The translations under genes and the position numbers were made by a program. Source: Buttiauxella izardii (GTDB lineage: Bacteria > Pseudomonadota > Gammaproteobacteria > Enterobacterales > Enterobacteriaceae). Taken from it: 43,090 nucleotides of DNA. The stretch covers positions 1 through 43,090 of the forward strand of contig NZ_QZWH01000037.1 in assembly GCF_003601925.1 (NCBI RefSeq), given 5' to 3'. The number at the start of each line of letters is the position of its first letter. Position 1 is the stretch's first letter. Shown one piece after another: positions 34,655-43,090 of the stretch. Below the pieces are notes generated by a model. That model was not told where the DNA came from and did no database searches. It worked only from the letters and a program-made list of their open reading frames with translations.

Positions 34655-35122
34655 TTACCGCAAAATGAAAGCGGTATACAGCACGTCGCTGACTACCTGT
34701 TGGGGTTGCCCGGCGACCAGCGGCGGAGCCAGCGTATTTTTGATGGCTTCCACCAGCTTCTGTTTGCCCTCGTCGGTTGCCAGCGCGGCACCATCCTGGC
34801 GGGAAAACAGCAGCAATAAACGGCTGCGCACTTCAGGCAGGAATTCGCTCAAACGCTGGCGCGTCGCTTCATCTTTCAGACGCAACGTGACGCCAATGTA
34901 CAACACGCGATCGGCATCACCGAGGTTAACGGTGAAGGTGTCGAGCGCGAAAAATACCGGCGCAGGCGGTGGCTCAGGCGCTTTTACTTGTGCAGATGCA
35001 GGCTGTTGCTGCATACGCCAGTAGCTATAACCGGCGGTTGCACACGCGGCAAGGGTAATCAGGACCAGTAACGGCATCCAGATGGAGCGCTTGCGGCCTT
35101 TTGGCAAAGCGTTGTCAGTCAT
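34655..35122 (-). CDS. fliL: flagellar basal body protein FliL
   Basis: Single-pass inner-membrane protein of 155 residues (E. coli 154) that associates with the stator. The helix is about 17-36 ([20 protein letters not shown]), followed by a periplasmic domain with [20 protein letters not shown] and [19 protein letters not shown]. The start at 35122 (MTDNALPK) aligns with E. coli; an ATG three codons earlier (35131) lies closer to GGA and cannot be excluded. The 125-base gap to fliK probably holds a class 2 promoter. Confidence 0.94.
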   Translation of the reverse strand: MTDNALPKGRKRSIWMPLLVLITLAACATAGYSYWRMQQQPASAQVKAPEPPPAPVFFALDTFTVNLGDADRVLYIGVTLRLKDEATRQRLSEFLPEVRSRLLLLFSRQDGAALATDEGKQKLVEAIKNTLAPPLVAGQPQQVVSDVLYTAFILR

Positions 35123-35213
35123 AAAACGCATCTTTCCTGTATTCGGTACTGCATATGGATTGATTATCCCGTGTCGCCGGGCGTTCAAAGCCCCGAAAAC
35201 ACGTGATATTTGT

Positions 35214-35229
35214 CGCTATCTTTCTCGTT
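35214..35229 (-). promoter_or_regulatory. FlhDC half-site-like sequence before fliL
   Basis: On the minus strand AACGAGAAAGATAGCG resembles the FlhD4C2 half-site (AAYGSNNNAAATARCG type). It lies about 90-105 bases upstream of fliL, where E. coli has the class 2 fliL promoter. The second half-site was not clear. Confidence 0.35.
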
Positions 35230-35247
35230 TAGCTTAGGGAGCGTTTC

Positions 35248-36474
35248 TCAGGCGAAAATATCCACCGCATTATTTCCCGAGGCTAAACGCTGCACGCTGG
35301 CCGGAACGGCGAGGGATTCGGCGTCACCGCCCATTGAAGGGAAACTGCCGCCAGAGCGTTGAGTTTGCTGTTGTTGCTGGTCAGATTGCTGTTGCTGCCC
35401 GGCAAAACTTTCGCTGCTGATACTGCTCTGCCCAAGCTCAATTCCGCTTTCTGCCAGCGCAATACGCAAGTTCGGTAATGTGGCTTCCAGCGCGGCACGC
35501 ACGTGACTGTGCGCTGAAACCATCTGCAATTGCGCCTGGTTATCGTCGAGCTTCATGCTGATTTGAATCTGGCCTAAATCTTCCGGATGCAAACGCAGTT
35601 CGGCACTTTGCTGGCCCTGACGAACAGATAACGTGATGTGTTGGCTCACCGCCTGCTGCCACTCCTGGCTTCCCAGTTGTGCGCTGATTTGTGGTGCGAC
35701 AGGCACGGCAATTTGTGAGCTGGCAGGTGTGGCGACGGTGGCGGTGCTGAACGCTGGCGCTGCGAGCGTGGAAGCCTGGCTGGTGTTATTAGCGGCGCTA
35801 TTTGCCGCAGTATCGCGGCTGCCATTTTCGGCATTATTTAAAGCGAAGGTTTTGCTATCAACCAGTGGTTCGCTGGTGGCCGGTGCGTTTTTCGCCACGG
35901 GCGCGTTATCCCGCGCGGTGGATTTATCGGCAATTGTGGCTGGCGTGCGGGCATCACTGGTTAAGGTATTTTTGATGCCGCTGCCCGCAAGCAAAGTATT
36001 CAGGCTCACGGCGGCATCACTTTCCGCATCAGGCTGAACATTCAGCGTATTCGTAACCGGTGTTTGCTGCGGCAGCATGGCGAACAGCGCGCTTAATGCC
36101 TGCATATCGGCGTTACTCAAAGTCTGCGTTTGCTCGTTCTGCGCATCGACCTGTGCTGTTTTATCTTCCACGCCAGTTTTCTTCACATTGGCGAGCAGGG
36201 CGGATAACGCTTCCGACGTATCGAGGTTTTCTAACAGCGAGGCCAGCGTGGCTTTTTCATCAGCGGCGGCGGCAACGCCTTTCCCTGCGGTTTTGTTGAG
36301 CGCAGCTTCGAGGGAGACAGTTTTACCGTCAGCCAGCGAAATCTGGCCGGGCAGGGCTTTACCGAGCAGGCTCAGGAAATCTTCACTGAAACCTTTATCG
36401 GCTGAAATGGCGCTGCCGGAAGCCGTGGTAGACGTTGCGACATCTGGAGAAGTGATCATCAGGGGCTGCATCAT
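35248..36474 (-). CDS. fliK: flagellar hook-length control protein FliK
   Basis: Secreted molecular ruler of 408 residues, longer than E. coli FliK (375). The N-terminal and middle parts are Ala/Ser/Thr-rich and low in complexity, as expected for the ruler region. The conserved C-terminal switch domain (about 265-355) contains GSQEWQQAVSQHI, QGQQSAELRLHPEDLGQIQI and DDNQAQLQMVSAHSHVRAAL; a Gln-rich stretch follows, and the end is NAVDIFA. Extra ruler length could mean a longer hook (inference). Its ATG overlaps the fliJ TAA by one base; a second ATG follows at once. Confidence 0.95.
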   Translation of the reverse strand: MMQPLMITSPDVATSTTASGSAISADKGFSEDFLSLLGKALPGQISLADGKTVSLEAALNKTAGKGVAAAADEKATLASLLENLDTSEALSALLANVKKTGVEDKTAQVDAQNEQTQTLSNADMQALSALFAMLPQQTPVTNTLNVQPDAESDAAVSLNTLLAGSGIKNTLTSDARTPATIADKSTARDNAPVAKNAPATSEPLVDSKTFALNNAENGSRDTAANSAANNTSQASTLAAPAFSTATVATPASSQIAVPVAPQISAQLGSQEWQQAVSQHITLSVRQGQQSAELRLHPEDLGQIQISMKLDDNQAQLQMVSAHSHVRAALEATLPNLRIALAESGIELGQSSISSESFAGQQQQSDQQQQQTQRSGGSFPSMGGDAESLAVPASVQRLASGNNAVDIFA

Positions 36475-36917
36475 TATTCTGGTTTCCTCAGTGTTGCCCG
36501 CTGGGCATATTCATCCATCAGTTTTTGGTCGAGTTTGTTTTCAGCCAATAACACCTGAGCGGCTTTACGCTCCTGCAACGTGCGCCAGGCCTGCAATCTC
36601 TTCTGTTTTTCTTGCCACATATTCAGCGCCTGGTTGACCTTGTTATTCCACTGCATCAACTGCTGGCGGTGCTGGTCGATGGCCTTTTCCAGCGTCTGAA
36701 TAAACTGCTGATAATTCTGCCAACGGTTGCTGGCAATTCCCTGGCTCATGCTGTCGTTGAGGCTGGTGCTGTATTCAAACTGGTAGTTAATCAGCATGTT
36801 GAGCTGTTCTTCCGCCTGCTGGCAGCCACGGCGCATTTCCCCTAAGCGTACTGCCGCATCCTCGACCTCTTTTTCAGCCAGATCGTGCAGGGTTTCCAGT
36901 GCTGTGCTTTGGTTCAT
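36474..36917 (-). CDS. fliJ: flagellar export chaperone FliJ
   Basis: Coiled-coil protein of 147 residues, the E. coli length, that inserts into the FliI hexamer and links the ATPase to FlhA. The sequence is almost wholly helical with heptads ([40 protein letters not shown]). It is separated from fliI by 89 bases that contain REP sequence, whereas in E. coli the gap is short. ATG 36917 has AGGAGTCAC upstream. It is coupled to fliK. Confidence 0.95.
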   Translation of the reverse strand: MNQSTALETLHDLAEKEVEDAAVRLGEMRRGCQQAEEQLNMLINYQFEYSTSLNDSMSQGIASNRWQNYQQFIQTLEKAIDQHRQQLMQWNNKVNQALNMWQEKQKRLQAWRTLQERKAAQVLLAENKLDQKLMDEYAQRATLRKPE

Positions 36918-36938
36918 TGTGACTCCTGTCGAGCTTTT

Positions 36939-37002
36939 GTCGGATGACGCTGACGCTTATCCGACCTACGAAATCAGACGCTTATCCATCCGACCTACGA
37001 AA
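36939..37002. repeat. REP unit plus partial copy inside the fli operon
   Basis: A full REP (GTCGGATGACGCTGACGC then TTATCCGACCTACG, 36939-36970) is followed by a partial copy with the same end (CAGACGCTTATCC, then ATCCGACCTACGA, 36976-37001). They lie between fliI and fliJ, inside an otherwise near-continuous operon. Confidence 0.85.
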
Positions 37003-37006
37003 CTGA

Positions 37007-38365
37007 TCAAACGCCCGGGAAAATAATCTCTAATGACTGACACGCTTCTTCCCAGCCGCTGCGCTCAAAAATTCCTTGCTGCAAAAACGCTTCCAGATGC
37101 GGCCACAGCACAATCGCTTTATCGAGCTGCGGATCGCTGCCTTTGGCATACGCGCCGACGCTGACCAAATCGCGGTTGCGCTGGAAGCTGGATAACAATT
37201 GTTTGAAATGGCGCACCCGCGCGTAATGCTGATCGGTTATCAATGACGTCATGGCGCGACTGATGGACGCTTCAATGTCGATAGCCGGGTAATGCCCCGC
37301 TTCTGCAAGGCGGCGTGAAAGCACAATGTGGCCGTCAAGAATCGCACGCGCCGAGTCGGCAATCGGATCTTGCTGATCGTCGCCTTCCGTCAGAACGGTA
37401 TAAAACGCGGTGATCGACCCGCCGCCAGAAATGCCGTTACCCGCACGTTCCACCAGCGCCGGAAGTTTGGCGAAAACTGACGGTGGATAACCTTTGGTGG
37501 CAGGCGGTTCGCCAATGGCGAGGGCGATTTCACGTTGCGCCATCGCGTAGCGGGTGAGGGAGTCCATAATCAAAAGTACGTGCTGACCACGGTCGCGGAA
37601 GTCTTCCGCAATACGCGTGGCGTAAGCCGCACCTTGCATACGCAGCAACGGCGAAACATCCGCTGGTGCGGCAATCACAACCGAACGTGCGCGGCCTTCG
37701 GGGCCGAGAATGTTCTCGATAAAATCTTTAACTTCACGACCACGCTCGCCGATTAACCCGACCACAATCACATCGGCCTGGGTATATCGCGCCATCATGC
37801 CTAACAGCACGCTTTTCCCGACGCCGGAACCGGCGAACAGGCCCATACGCTGCCCACGGCCCACCGTCAGCAATGCGTTGATTGGGCGCACGCCGACATC
37901 AAGAACATGTTCGATAGGGGTTCGTTGCAGCGGGTTAAAAGGCGCGGCACCTAAAGCGCCAAACACAGTCGTTTCCGGTGCCGGAAGGCTGTCGAGCGGG
38001 CGACCGCTGCCGTCGAGCACGCGCCCGAGCAACGCCGGGCCGAGAGGTAATTGCTTCCCGCTATGTAAACCCCCTTCGCTGGTGGCGCGGGCATAAACAC
38101 GCGCACCTGGCAAAATGCCTTCCACTTCTTCAAGCGGCATCAGAAACAGGCGTTGCCCGTTAAAGCCGACCACTTCACATTCGATATCGCGAGAATGCTG
38201 CTCGATAATGCAGGTCGCGCCCAGTGGCAATTGCAGGCCGGTGGCTTCCAACACCAGCCCGGTGGCGCGGGTCAGGCGACCATAACGGCGCACAGTCGGC
38301 AACTGCGACATCCGCTCTTCGAAGCTGTCGAGCGAATTAAGCCAACGCGTTAATCGGGCGGTCAT
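37007..38365 (-). CDS. fliI: flagellum-specific ATPase FliI
   Basis: Export ATPase of 452 residues (E. coli 457), related to the F1 beta subunit, that forms a hexamer under the export gate. Walker A is [15 protein letters not shown]; Walker B is in [20 protein letters not shown]; the conserved [20 protein letters not shown] and [36 protein letters not shown] segments are present. ATG 38365 overlaps the fliH stop (TGATG); a GTG one codon upstream is possible. It is followed by REP sequence before fliJ. Confidence 0.97.
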   Translation of the reverse strand: MTARLTRWLNSLDSFEERMSQLPTVRRYGRLTRATGLVLEATGLQLPLGATCIIEQHSRDIECEVVGFNGQRLFLMPLEEVEGILPGARVYARATSEGGLHSGKQLPLGPALLGRVLDGSGRPLDSLPAPETTVFGALGAAPFNPLQRTPIEHVLDVGVRPINALLTVGRGQRMGLFAGSGVGKSVLLGMMARYTQADVIVVGLIGERGREVKDFIENILGPEGRARSVVIAAPADVSPLLRMQGAAYATRIAEDFRDRGQHVLLIMDSLTRYAMAQREIALAIGEPPATKGYPPSVFAKLPALVERAGNGISGGGSITAFYTVLTEGDDQQDPIADSARAILDGHIVLSRRLAEAGHYPAIDIEASISRAMTSLITDQHYARVRHFKQLLSSFQRNRDLVSVGAYAKGSDPQLDKAIVLWPHLEAFLQQGIFERSGWEEACQSLEIIFPGV

Positions 38366-39066
38366 CACAACACTCCTGGGGCGGCGAGGCGGCAGAGTTC
38401 TTGCCAGCGCGTAGCCACGCTGGCGTCGAGATCGCCTTCGTCGGCGGAGACTTTACAGCCGCCCTGATGCAGACTCGGATCACCGCGCAGCCGCCAGCCA
38501 TGCAGACTCAGCGTTGCGCCTAACATTTCTTCCACGCGTTGCAAATCGTCCGGGTGGACGCGCAGTTGCGGTTTCCCGCTAAACAACGGTTCCTGCTGCA
38601 ACAGCGCCTGAATCTGTTTAATCAATGCGTTGTTATCAATGCCTTTTACTTCGCCAATCACCTGGCGCGCGGCTTCCAGCGCCATTTGCATTAAACGCGA
38701 CGCGATCACGCTATCGAGGGCGTCGAGGGTGTACTGGAATTCGCTAACCAGTTGCTGCATTCGGGCATGAACCGGGGCTTGCTGCTGTTTAGCTTCAGCC
38801 AGACCTTGTTCCAGGCCTTGCTGTAAACCCACTTTGCGGCCTTCTTCGATACCGGCTTTTTGGCCTTCGGCGTAACCGGCCTGATAGCCTTGTTCGTGGG
38901 CCTGCATCTGCATTTGTGCAAGTTGTTGCTGTAAATCTGGCGCGCTTTCCTGCTCGTGTTCAGCTTCCTCAACATCAGAATCAGAACCAAACAGCGGCTC
39001 GAAACTTTGCGAGGGCGGCGCCAGGTCGTCTGGCGTCCAGATTTTCCATGGAAGCCCGTTAGACAT
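38365..39066 (-). CDS. fliH: flagellar export stator protein FliH
   Basis: Negative regulator and peripheral stalk of FliI, 233 residues (E. coli 228). The N-terminal [13 protein letters not shown] binds FlhA and FliN; the middle has GxxxG repeats typical of FliH ([20 protein letters not shown], then [15 protein letters not shown]). The C-terminal half, [20 protein letters not shown] through [19 protein letters not shown], is nearly identical to E. coli. The start at 39066 (MSNGLPWK) overlaps fliG by 8 bases, as in E. coli; a longer frame from 39087 is unlikely. Confidence 0.96.
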   Translation of the reverse strand: MSNGLPWKIWTPDDLAPPSQSFEPLFGSDSDVEEAEHEQESAPDLQQQLAQMQMQAHEQGYQAGYAEGQKAGIEEGRKVGLQQGLEQGLAEAKQQQAPVHARMQQLVSEFQYTLDALDSVIASRLMQMALEAARQVIGEVKGIDNNALIKQIQALLQQEPLFSGKPQLRVHPDDLQRVEEMLGATLSLHGWRLRGDPSLHQGGCKVSADEGDLDASVATRWQELCRLAAPGVL

Positions 39067-40051
39067 AGGTATCCTCGCTGGTGCCAATCACCATCTCGCC
39101 GGTTTCTGCCAGACGACGAACGATAAGCAGAATCGCTTTCTGTTCGTTTTCCACCTGCGACAGGCGCACCGGGCCACGGTTGGACAGGTCGTCGCGCAGA
39201 ATGTCTGCCGCACGTTGCGACATGTTGCGCAGGAACTTCTCGCGCAGCGGCTGTTCCGCACCTTTGAGGGCGATAAGTAGCGATTCGGACTCCACTTCCT
39301 GCAACAGGCGCTGGATGCTGCGGTCGTCCACTTCCACGAGGTTTTCGAACAGGAACATCTCGTCGATAATTTTCTGTGCCAGCTCGCCGTCGAAATCGCG
39401 CACCGCGGAGATAACCGCTTCTTCCTGCTGCGTTTTCATCAGGTTGATAATTTCGGCTGCGGTTCTTACGCCGCCCATTTTGCTGCGCTTGAGGTTCTGG
39501 CCGTCGAGCAGGTTGTTGAGCACTTCGGTCAATTCAGCCAGCGCTGCCGGTTGCACGCCGCCGAAGGTGGCGATACGCAGCATCACATCGTGGCGCAAAC
39601 GCTCGTCGAACAGCGCCAGAATATCGGCAGCCTGGCCGCGTTTGAGATGCACAAGAATGGTGGCGATAATCTGCGGGTGCTCGTCGCGGATAAGGTCGGC
39701 GGCACTTTGCGGCTCCATAAAGTTGAGCGTTTCCATGCCCGAAGTGGTTTCGCGGGTTTCCAGAATATCTTCCAGCAGGCTGGACGCACGTTCCTCGCCC
39801 AGCGCTTTGATCAGCACCGAACGCAGGTAGTCGTTGGCGTTAATCGACAGCGCGGCGTATTGCTCGGCTTCTTGCTCGAACTCGGCCAACACTTCGGTTA
39901 ACTGTTTATTGGAAATCTGGCGAATGCTGGCCATCGCGGCACTGAGATGCTGGACTTCACGCGGGCTGAGGTGCTTAAACACCTCTGCCGCACGGTCTTC
40001 GCCAATGGTCATCAACAGAATTGCGCTCTTCTCTGTTCCGCTAATACTCAT
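39059..40051 (-). CDS. fliG: flagellar motor switch protein FliG
   Basis: C-ring protein of 330 residues (E. coli 331) that contacts FliF and generates torque against MotA. The N-terminal domain ([20 protein letters not shown]), middle EHPQ motif ([20 protein letters not shown]) and C-terminal torque helix ([20 protein letters not shown], with charged residues [11 protein letters not shown]) are all intact. Its ATG overlaps the fliF stop in ATGA. Confidence 0.98.
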   Translation of the reverse strand: MSISGTEKSAILLMTIGEDRAAEVFKHLSPREVQHLSAAMASIRQISNKQLTEVLAEFEQEAEQYAALSINANDYLRSVLIKALGEERASSLLEDILETRETTSGMETLNFMEPQSAADLIRDEHPQIIATILVHLKRGQAADILALFDERLRHDVMLRIATFGGVQPAALAELTEVLNNLLDGQNLKRSKMGGVRTAAEIINLMKTQQEEAVISAVRDFDGELAQKIIDEMFLFENLVEVDDRSIQRLLQEVESESLLIALKGAEQPLREKFLRNMSQRAADILRDDLSNRGPVRLSQVENEQKAILLIVRRLAETGEMVIGTSEDTYV

Positions 40052-41727
40052 AGTTCGTTACTCATCCATTGGCGTATCACCAGCGCAACCACGCGCGGAT
40101 CGTTATCAGACATCTCGCGAATGCGTTGGCTCATCACTTCAGCGCTCAGTTTTTGATTCACTTTGCGTTGTTGTTGCTGTTCGTCTTTGGTCAGGCGTAC
40201 TGACACCGCGTCTTCTTCTTCAACACGCTGGCGTTGGGCTTCGACCTGCGCCAGCTGCACCGCTTCTTTGCGCTGAATCAGTGGGCGAACCACTTTGCGC
40301 CACAGCAGCCAGGCGACAATCAACACCACCAACCAACGACCCGCCGACATCAACATTTCGAAGAAGGCTTGTTGCTTCCAGAACGGCAATTCAAGGCTGG
40401 TTTCATCGGTGGCGCTAAACGGCGAATTCACCACGTTGAGCGTATCGCCGCGCTTATCCGAGTAGCCCATCGCTTCACGCGTCAGGTTCTCGATTTGCTT
40501 CATCTGATCGGCGGTCAACGGCAACGGTTTGCCATCGGACAACTGGCGATAATTCACCACCACCGCCACGGACAAGCGCTGCACATCGCCGACGTTCAAC
40601 TTGGTGTGGCGAATAGTCCGGTCAACTTCGTAGTTGGTGGTTTCGTCGCGATGAGTGTTACTCGAGCCACTTTGACTTGACGTCGATGTTGATTGGTTTT
40701 GCGGCTGTGCATTCGCCTGGTTATTTTGTGGTGGCGTAGAAATCGGTGCGTTATTCGGTGGCGCAGGCTGGTTAGACAGCGCACCCGGCACGCCGCCTGG
40801 ATTGCGGCCATTGACTTGCTCACTCAGGTTTAACTGGCGTGAACGCACCGCCGACTGAGAAGGGTCGCTGTTCGGGCGATACTGCTCTTCGGTTTGTTCT
40901 TTATTAGAGAAATCGATTTGCGCGGTAACTTGAGCGTGAACATTTCCGCTGCCAACGATCGGCGCAAGAATCGTTTCGATGCGGCGCTGGAAGCGGTTTT
41001 CGACATCCATCGCATATTTAAGCTGTGCGTCGTTCAGGTCGCGCCCGGCGGTATTGGACTGCGTAAGCAGATGCCCGCCCTGATCAACCAGCGTCACGTT
41101 GCCCGGCGGTAAACCGGCAACCGCGCTGGAAACCATATGCACCACCGCGCTGATTTGCCCTTCATCCAATGCGCGGCCTGGCTCGAGGCTCAGCGTGACG
41201 GAAGCAGAAGGGGATTTTTGTTCGCGGACAAATAAAGAAGGTTTCGGCATCGCCAGATGCACACGCGCGGTTTTAACCGGGCCGAGGGTTTCGATGGTGC
41301 GCGCCAGTTCACCTTCCAGCGCACGCTGGTAGTTCACTTGCTCGCTAAACTGACTGATGCCGAACTTTTCCTGGTCCAGCAATTCAAAACCGACCGCGCC
41401 GCCTTTCGGCAACCCTTGCTGGGCGAGGCGTAAACGCAGGTCGTAGACTTTATCGGCGGGAACTTCAATCGCGCTGCCGTTATCGGAGAAGCGATAAGGC
41501 ACATTCATTTGGGTCAATTGCGTGACGATGGCACCACCGTCCTGATCCGCCAGATTGCTGTACAGCACTTTGTAATCTGGCGTTTTCGCCCAGAGTACGA
41601 GGGCAACAATAACGGCGATGGCGGCGGCACCCGCGACCATCAGCGGGATTTTAGGATTCGCGCGAATGCGGGTCAGCCACTCCTGGGTTTTGTTTTGTGG
41701 CGTTTGTGCCTGGGCCGCTGCGGTCAT
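40048..41727 (-). CDS. fliF: flagellar MS-ring protein FliF
   Basis: MS-ring protein of 559 residues (E. coli 552). Two membrane helices (about 29-48 [20 protein letters not shown] and about 455-470 [13 protein letters not shown]) flank a large periplasmic part with ring-building domains, including [20 protein letters not shown] and [20 protein letters not shown]. The C-terminal cytoplasmic helix ([20 protein letters not shown]) binds FliG. A Gln/Asn/Ser-rich linker (about 310-355) is slightly longer than in E. coli. First gene of the operon, divergent from fliE. Confidence 0.97.
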   Translation of the reverse strand: MTAAAQAQTPQNKTQEWLTRIRANPKIPLMVAGAAAIAVIVALVLWAKTPDYKVLYSNLADQDGGAIVTQLTQMNVPYRFSDNGSAIEVPADKVYDLRLRLAQQGLPKGGAVGFELLDQEKFGISQFSEQVNYQRALEGELARTIETLGPVKTARVHLAMPKPSLFVREQKSPSASVTLSLEPGRALDEGQISAVVHMVSSAVAGLPPGNVTLVDQGGHLLTQSNTAGRDLNDAQLKYAMDVENRFQRRIETILAPIVGSGNVHAQVTAQIDFSNKEQTEEQYRPNSDPSQSAVRSRQLNLSEQVNGRNPGGVPGALSNQPAPPNNAPISTPPQNNQANAQPQNQSTSTSSQSGSSNTHRDETTNYEVDRTIRHTKLNVGDVQRLSVAVVVNYRQLSDGKPLPLTADQMKQIENLTREAMGYSDKRGDTLNVVNSPFSATDETSLELPFWKQQAFFEMLMSAGRWLVVLIVAWLLWRKVVRPLIQRKEAVQLAQVEAQRQRVEEEDAVSVRLTKDEQQQQRKVNQKLSAEVMSQRIREMSDNDPRVVALVIRQWMSNEL

Positions 41728-41858
41728 TGAGCACCTCGCAGCAGGGCATAGACATCATTTTTAATATAAAGAGTGAACAAAACGAGCTCCCGGGTCGACA
41801 ACCACAACAAAAGTTCCACATAGATGGCAGCGTTATTATTTTCTTTCTCAAAAATTTC

Positions 41859-41899
41859 GATGGCTGAATTAGCTCTATTTATTGACGCTATTTACCGCC
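41859..41899. promoter_or_regulatory. FlhD4C2 box in fliE-fliF divergent region
   Basis: GATGGCTGAATTAGC (41859-41873) and, inverted, GCTATTTACCGCC (41887-41899) resemble the two half-sites of the FlhD4C2 consensus (AATGGCAGAAATAGCG and its complement) with about 12 bases between. It lies midway between the divergent fliE and fliF starts, where class 2 control is expected. A TTGACA sequence at 41909-41914 might serve fliE. Confidence 0.55.
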
Positions 41900-41957
41900 T
41901 TTATCCTATTGACAAGGTGTTAATCTTGCCGCGTTAAAAATTACTGGGGCAGGGGAA

Positions 41958-42269
41958 ATGGCAATTCAGGGTATCGAAGGCGTACTTCAGCAGTTGCAGG
42001 CAACGGCGCTGTCGGCGGGGAATCCGGTTCAAAATAGTGAACCAAAAGTCAGCTTTGCCGGTGAATTACAGGCCGCACTTGGCCGCATCAGCGAAACACA
42101 AACCGCTGCCCGCACTCAGGCCGAAAACTTTGCCATCGGCAAACCCGGCGTTGCGCTTAACGATGTGATGGTTGACCTGCAAAAATCCTCGGTTTCATTA
42201 CAAATGGGGATTCAGGTGCGTAATAAGCTGGTTTCTGCTTATCAGGAAGTCATGAACATGCAGGTTTAG
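41958..42269 (+). CDS. fliE: flagellar hook-basal body protein FliE
   Basis: Rod/MS-ring junction protein of 103 residues (E. coli 104), the first substrate of the flagellar export system. Conserved [20 protein letters not shown] and [20 protein letters not shown] followed by [12 protein letters not shown] mark the family. It is divergent from fliF. The bases around its stop form an 8-bp hairpin (GGTTTAGC with GCTAAACC, 42263-42283). Confidence 0.97.
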   Translation: MAIQGIEGVLQQLQATALSAGNPVQNSEPKVSFAGELQAALGRISETQTAARTQAENFAIGKPGVALNDVMVDLQKSSVSLQMGIQVRNKLVSAYQEVMNMQV

Positions 42270-42350
42270 CTTTCGGCTAAACCACTGAAACACTGGCGGG
42301 CTAAGTGCTTTAATGCGAAAATTATTTTTTCTCCGCAGTCGGGATAGATG

Positions 42351-42764
42351 ATGAAGAAGATTGCATTATTGACAGTGTTGCTGGCGTTAAGCGGCTGTGT
42401 GCAAGTTGATGATTACCGCGAAGTGGTGAAAACCCCAGCGCCTGCCGGGCTTGCGGGTTACTGGCAGTCTGAAGGGCCGCAGAGTGAGATGGTGAGTCCT
42501 GAAGCGATTGCTACTTTGGTGGTGACGCAAGAAGGTGACACGCTGGATTGCCGCCAGTGGCAACGTGTGATTGCGCTGCCTGGCAAGCTGACCGTGCGTT
42601 CAGATGACTGGTATAACGTGACGAATAAACGCGAAGTTTATAGCGTGGAACGTGAAGGCAATATTTTAGAATACGCAGGTATGACGCTGAAACGTGTTGA
42701 TCGTCCGACGCAAGAATGCGCGGATTATTTGCAGAAAAACCCGCTCGAAAGCAAGTTACCGTAA
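42351..42764 (+). CDS. yedD: outer-membrane-type lipoprotein YedD
   Basis: Small lipoprotein of 137 residues, the E. coli length. The signal peptide MKKIALLTVLLALSGC ends in a lipobox LSGC; +2 is Val, so sorting to the outer membrane is likely. The mature part has GYWQSEGPQSEMVSPEAIA, VTQEGDTLDCRQWQRVIALP and VERQGN-like segments as in E. coli YedD. Function unknown. ATG 42348 one codon earlier is also possible. In E. coli yedE-yedM and an intG remnant separate yedD from fliE; here the genes are 81 bases apart. Confidence 0.92.
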   Translation: MKKIALLTVLLALSGCVQVDDYREVVKTPAPAGLAGYWQSEGPQSEMVSPEAIATLVVTQEGDTLDCRQWQRVIALPGKLTVRSDDWYNVTNKREVYSVEREGNILEYAGMTLKRVDRPTQECADYLQKNPLESKLP

Positions 42765-42789
42765 GCATTGATTTTCCTCTCCTTGAAGG

Positions 42790-42808
42790 CTGTCTCTTAG
42801 TCACAAGT
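42790..42808 (+). mobile_element. IS50/Tn5-like terminal inverted repeat
   Basis: CTGTCTCTTAGTCACAAGT matches the Tn5/IS50 outer end CTGACTCTTATACACAAGT at 16 of 19 positions, and the first nine bases equal those of the inside end. It lies 25 bases after yedD, where the expected amyA neighbour is absent. If it is the end of an IS4-family element, the nine bases before it (CCTTGAAGG) would be the target duplication. No transposase is visible before the window ends. Confidence 0.4.
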
Positions 42809-43090
42809 CACCCTGGCAATTTTGTCAGGGTGAGATTTGCAAGCCTTGCTGATTTTCCGTTCACCCGTGCGTTCAGTTATCTCTTTAATTCCCGAAAACG
42901 GTGAACGTGCCAGTGGGATAACGACATCCCCCTGGCGACCCCGTCGCCCGGTGATTAAATTGCCGCTACGCGGTAAACCCCAGCTTATCCCCAACATCAG
43001 GGTCGTTCGCGACTCGTTCCAGACGATCGCTCTCTTTCGCTGCTCCCGGCAGCTCAACCCTGATTTATGGGGAACACTGGGGCAATTTAT
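42809..43090. other. palindrome-rich region of unknown nature
   Basis: About 280 bases without a convincing gene. Inverted repeats follow one another: TCACCCTG/CAGGGTGA (42808-42833); CGTTCACC (42858-42865) with GGTGAACG (42900-42907); GCCAGTGGGA (42909-42918) with TCCCCCTGGC (42927-42936); CCGC/GCGG (42963-42973); and a broken 26-base pairing of 42978-43003 with 43057-43082. A minus-strand frame of 86 codons (43057-42797) crosses all of these and resembles no family I know. A structured antisense or regulatory RNA of a prophage-like element is possible. Confidence 0.45.

Noticed and set aside
42797..43057. Minus-strand frame of 86 codons at the right edge
   Set aside because: It crosses four inverted repeats, starts at a TTG without a clear ribosome site, and has no recognisable domain. 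A structured non-coding region explains the sequence better.

Overview
This is a chromosomal segment of a gammaproteobacterium of the family Enterobacteriaceae. Most genes are recognisable orthologues of an E. coli block that runs from yeeO/amn/nac/cbl/ldtA/mtfA through dcm/vsr/yedA/yedI/dgcQ/dsrA/rcsA to the fliE-fliR flagellar cluster, here in the reverse orientation to K-12. REP/BIME repeats, one ERIC element and three identical tRNA-Asn genes support the same placement. The genus cannot be fixed from the sequence alone. The presence of nac and scsABCD and the divergence from E. coli proteins argue against Escherichia itself; a Buttiauxella-, Kluyvera- or Enterobacter-like organism would fit.

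Layout. (1) 1-6500: yeeO flavin/MATE exporter, an AbgT-family transporter, and a LysR regulator divergent from a three-gene reductase set (MDR quinone oxidoreductase, NfsB-like nitroreductase, ABM monooxygenase). (2) 6500-17300: three tRNA-Asn genes, all on the minus strand, each with its own strong promoter and terminator. Between them lie an M24 aminopeptidase P, amn, the scsABCD thiol-redox operon, the LysR pair nac/cbl and the L,D-transpeptidase ldtA. nac has a clear sigma-54 promoter with an NtrC palindrome about 150 bases upstream. (3) 17300-26400: mtfA, an OmpC/OmpF-class porin with an altered constriction loop, drpB, yedJ, dcm, a small unknown periplasmic protein gene wedged between dcm and vsr, then vsr, yedA, yedI and yodC. 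(4) 26400-31000: dgcQ (c-di-GMP synthesis), the HAD phosphatase yedP/mpgP, the small RNA gene dsrA, an ERIC element, yodD, dsrB and rcsA. (5) 31000-42770: a complete, tightly overlapping fliFGHIJKLMNOPQR series on the minus strand, divergent fliE, and the lipoprotein gene yedD. (6) 42770-43090: the right edge is not the expected amyA/fliT neighbourhood. It begins with a 19-bp sequence close to the outer end of IS50/Tn5 and continues into a densely palindromic stretch of unknown nature.

How the parts work together. The right half is a motility/envelope decision region. The fli genes build the basal body, export gate and C-ring; DgcQ raises c-di-GMP; RcsA with RcsB represses flagella and activates capsule; DsrA tunes RpoS and H-NS. 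The scs operon supplies periplasmic thiol chemistry and the nac/cbl pair connects nitrogen and sulfur supply. The points most worth following are the unusual right edge, the split dcm/vsr pair, the REP-encoded tail of the LysR protein, and the diverged dsrA.
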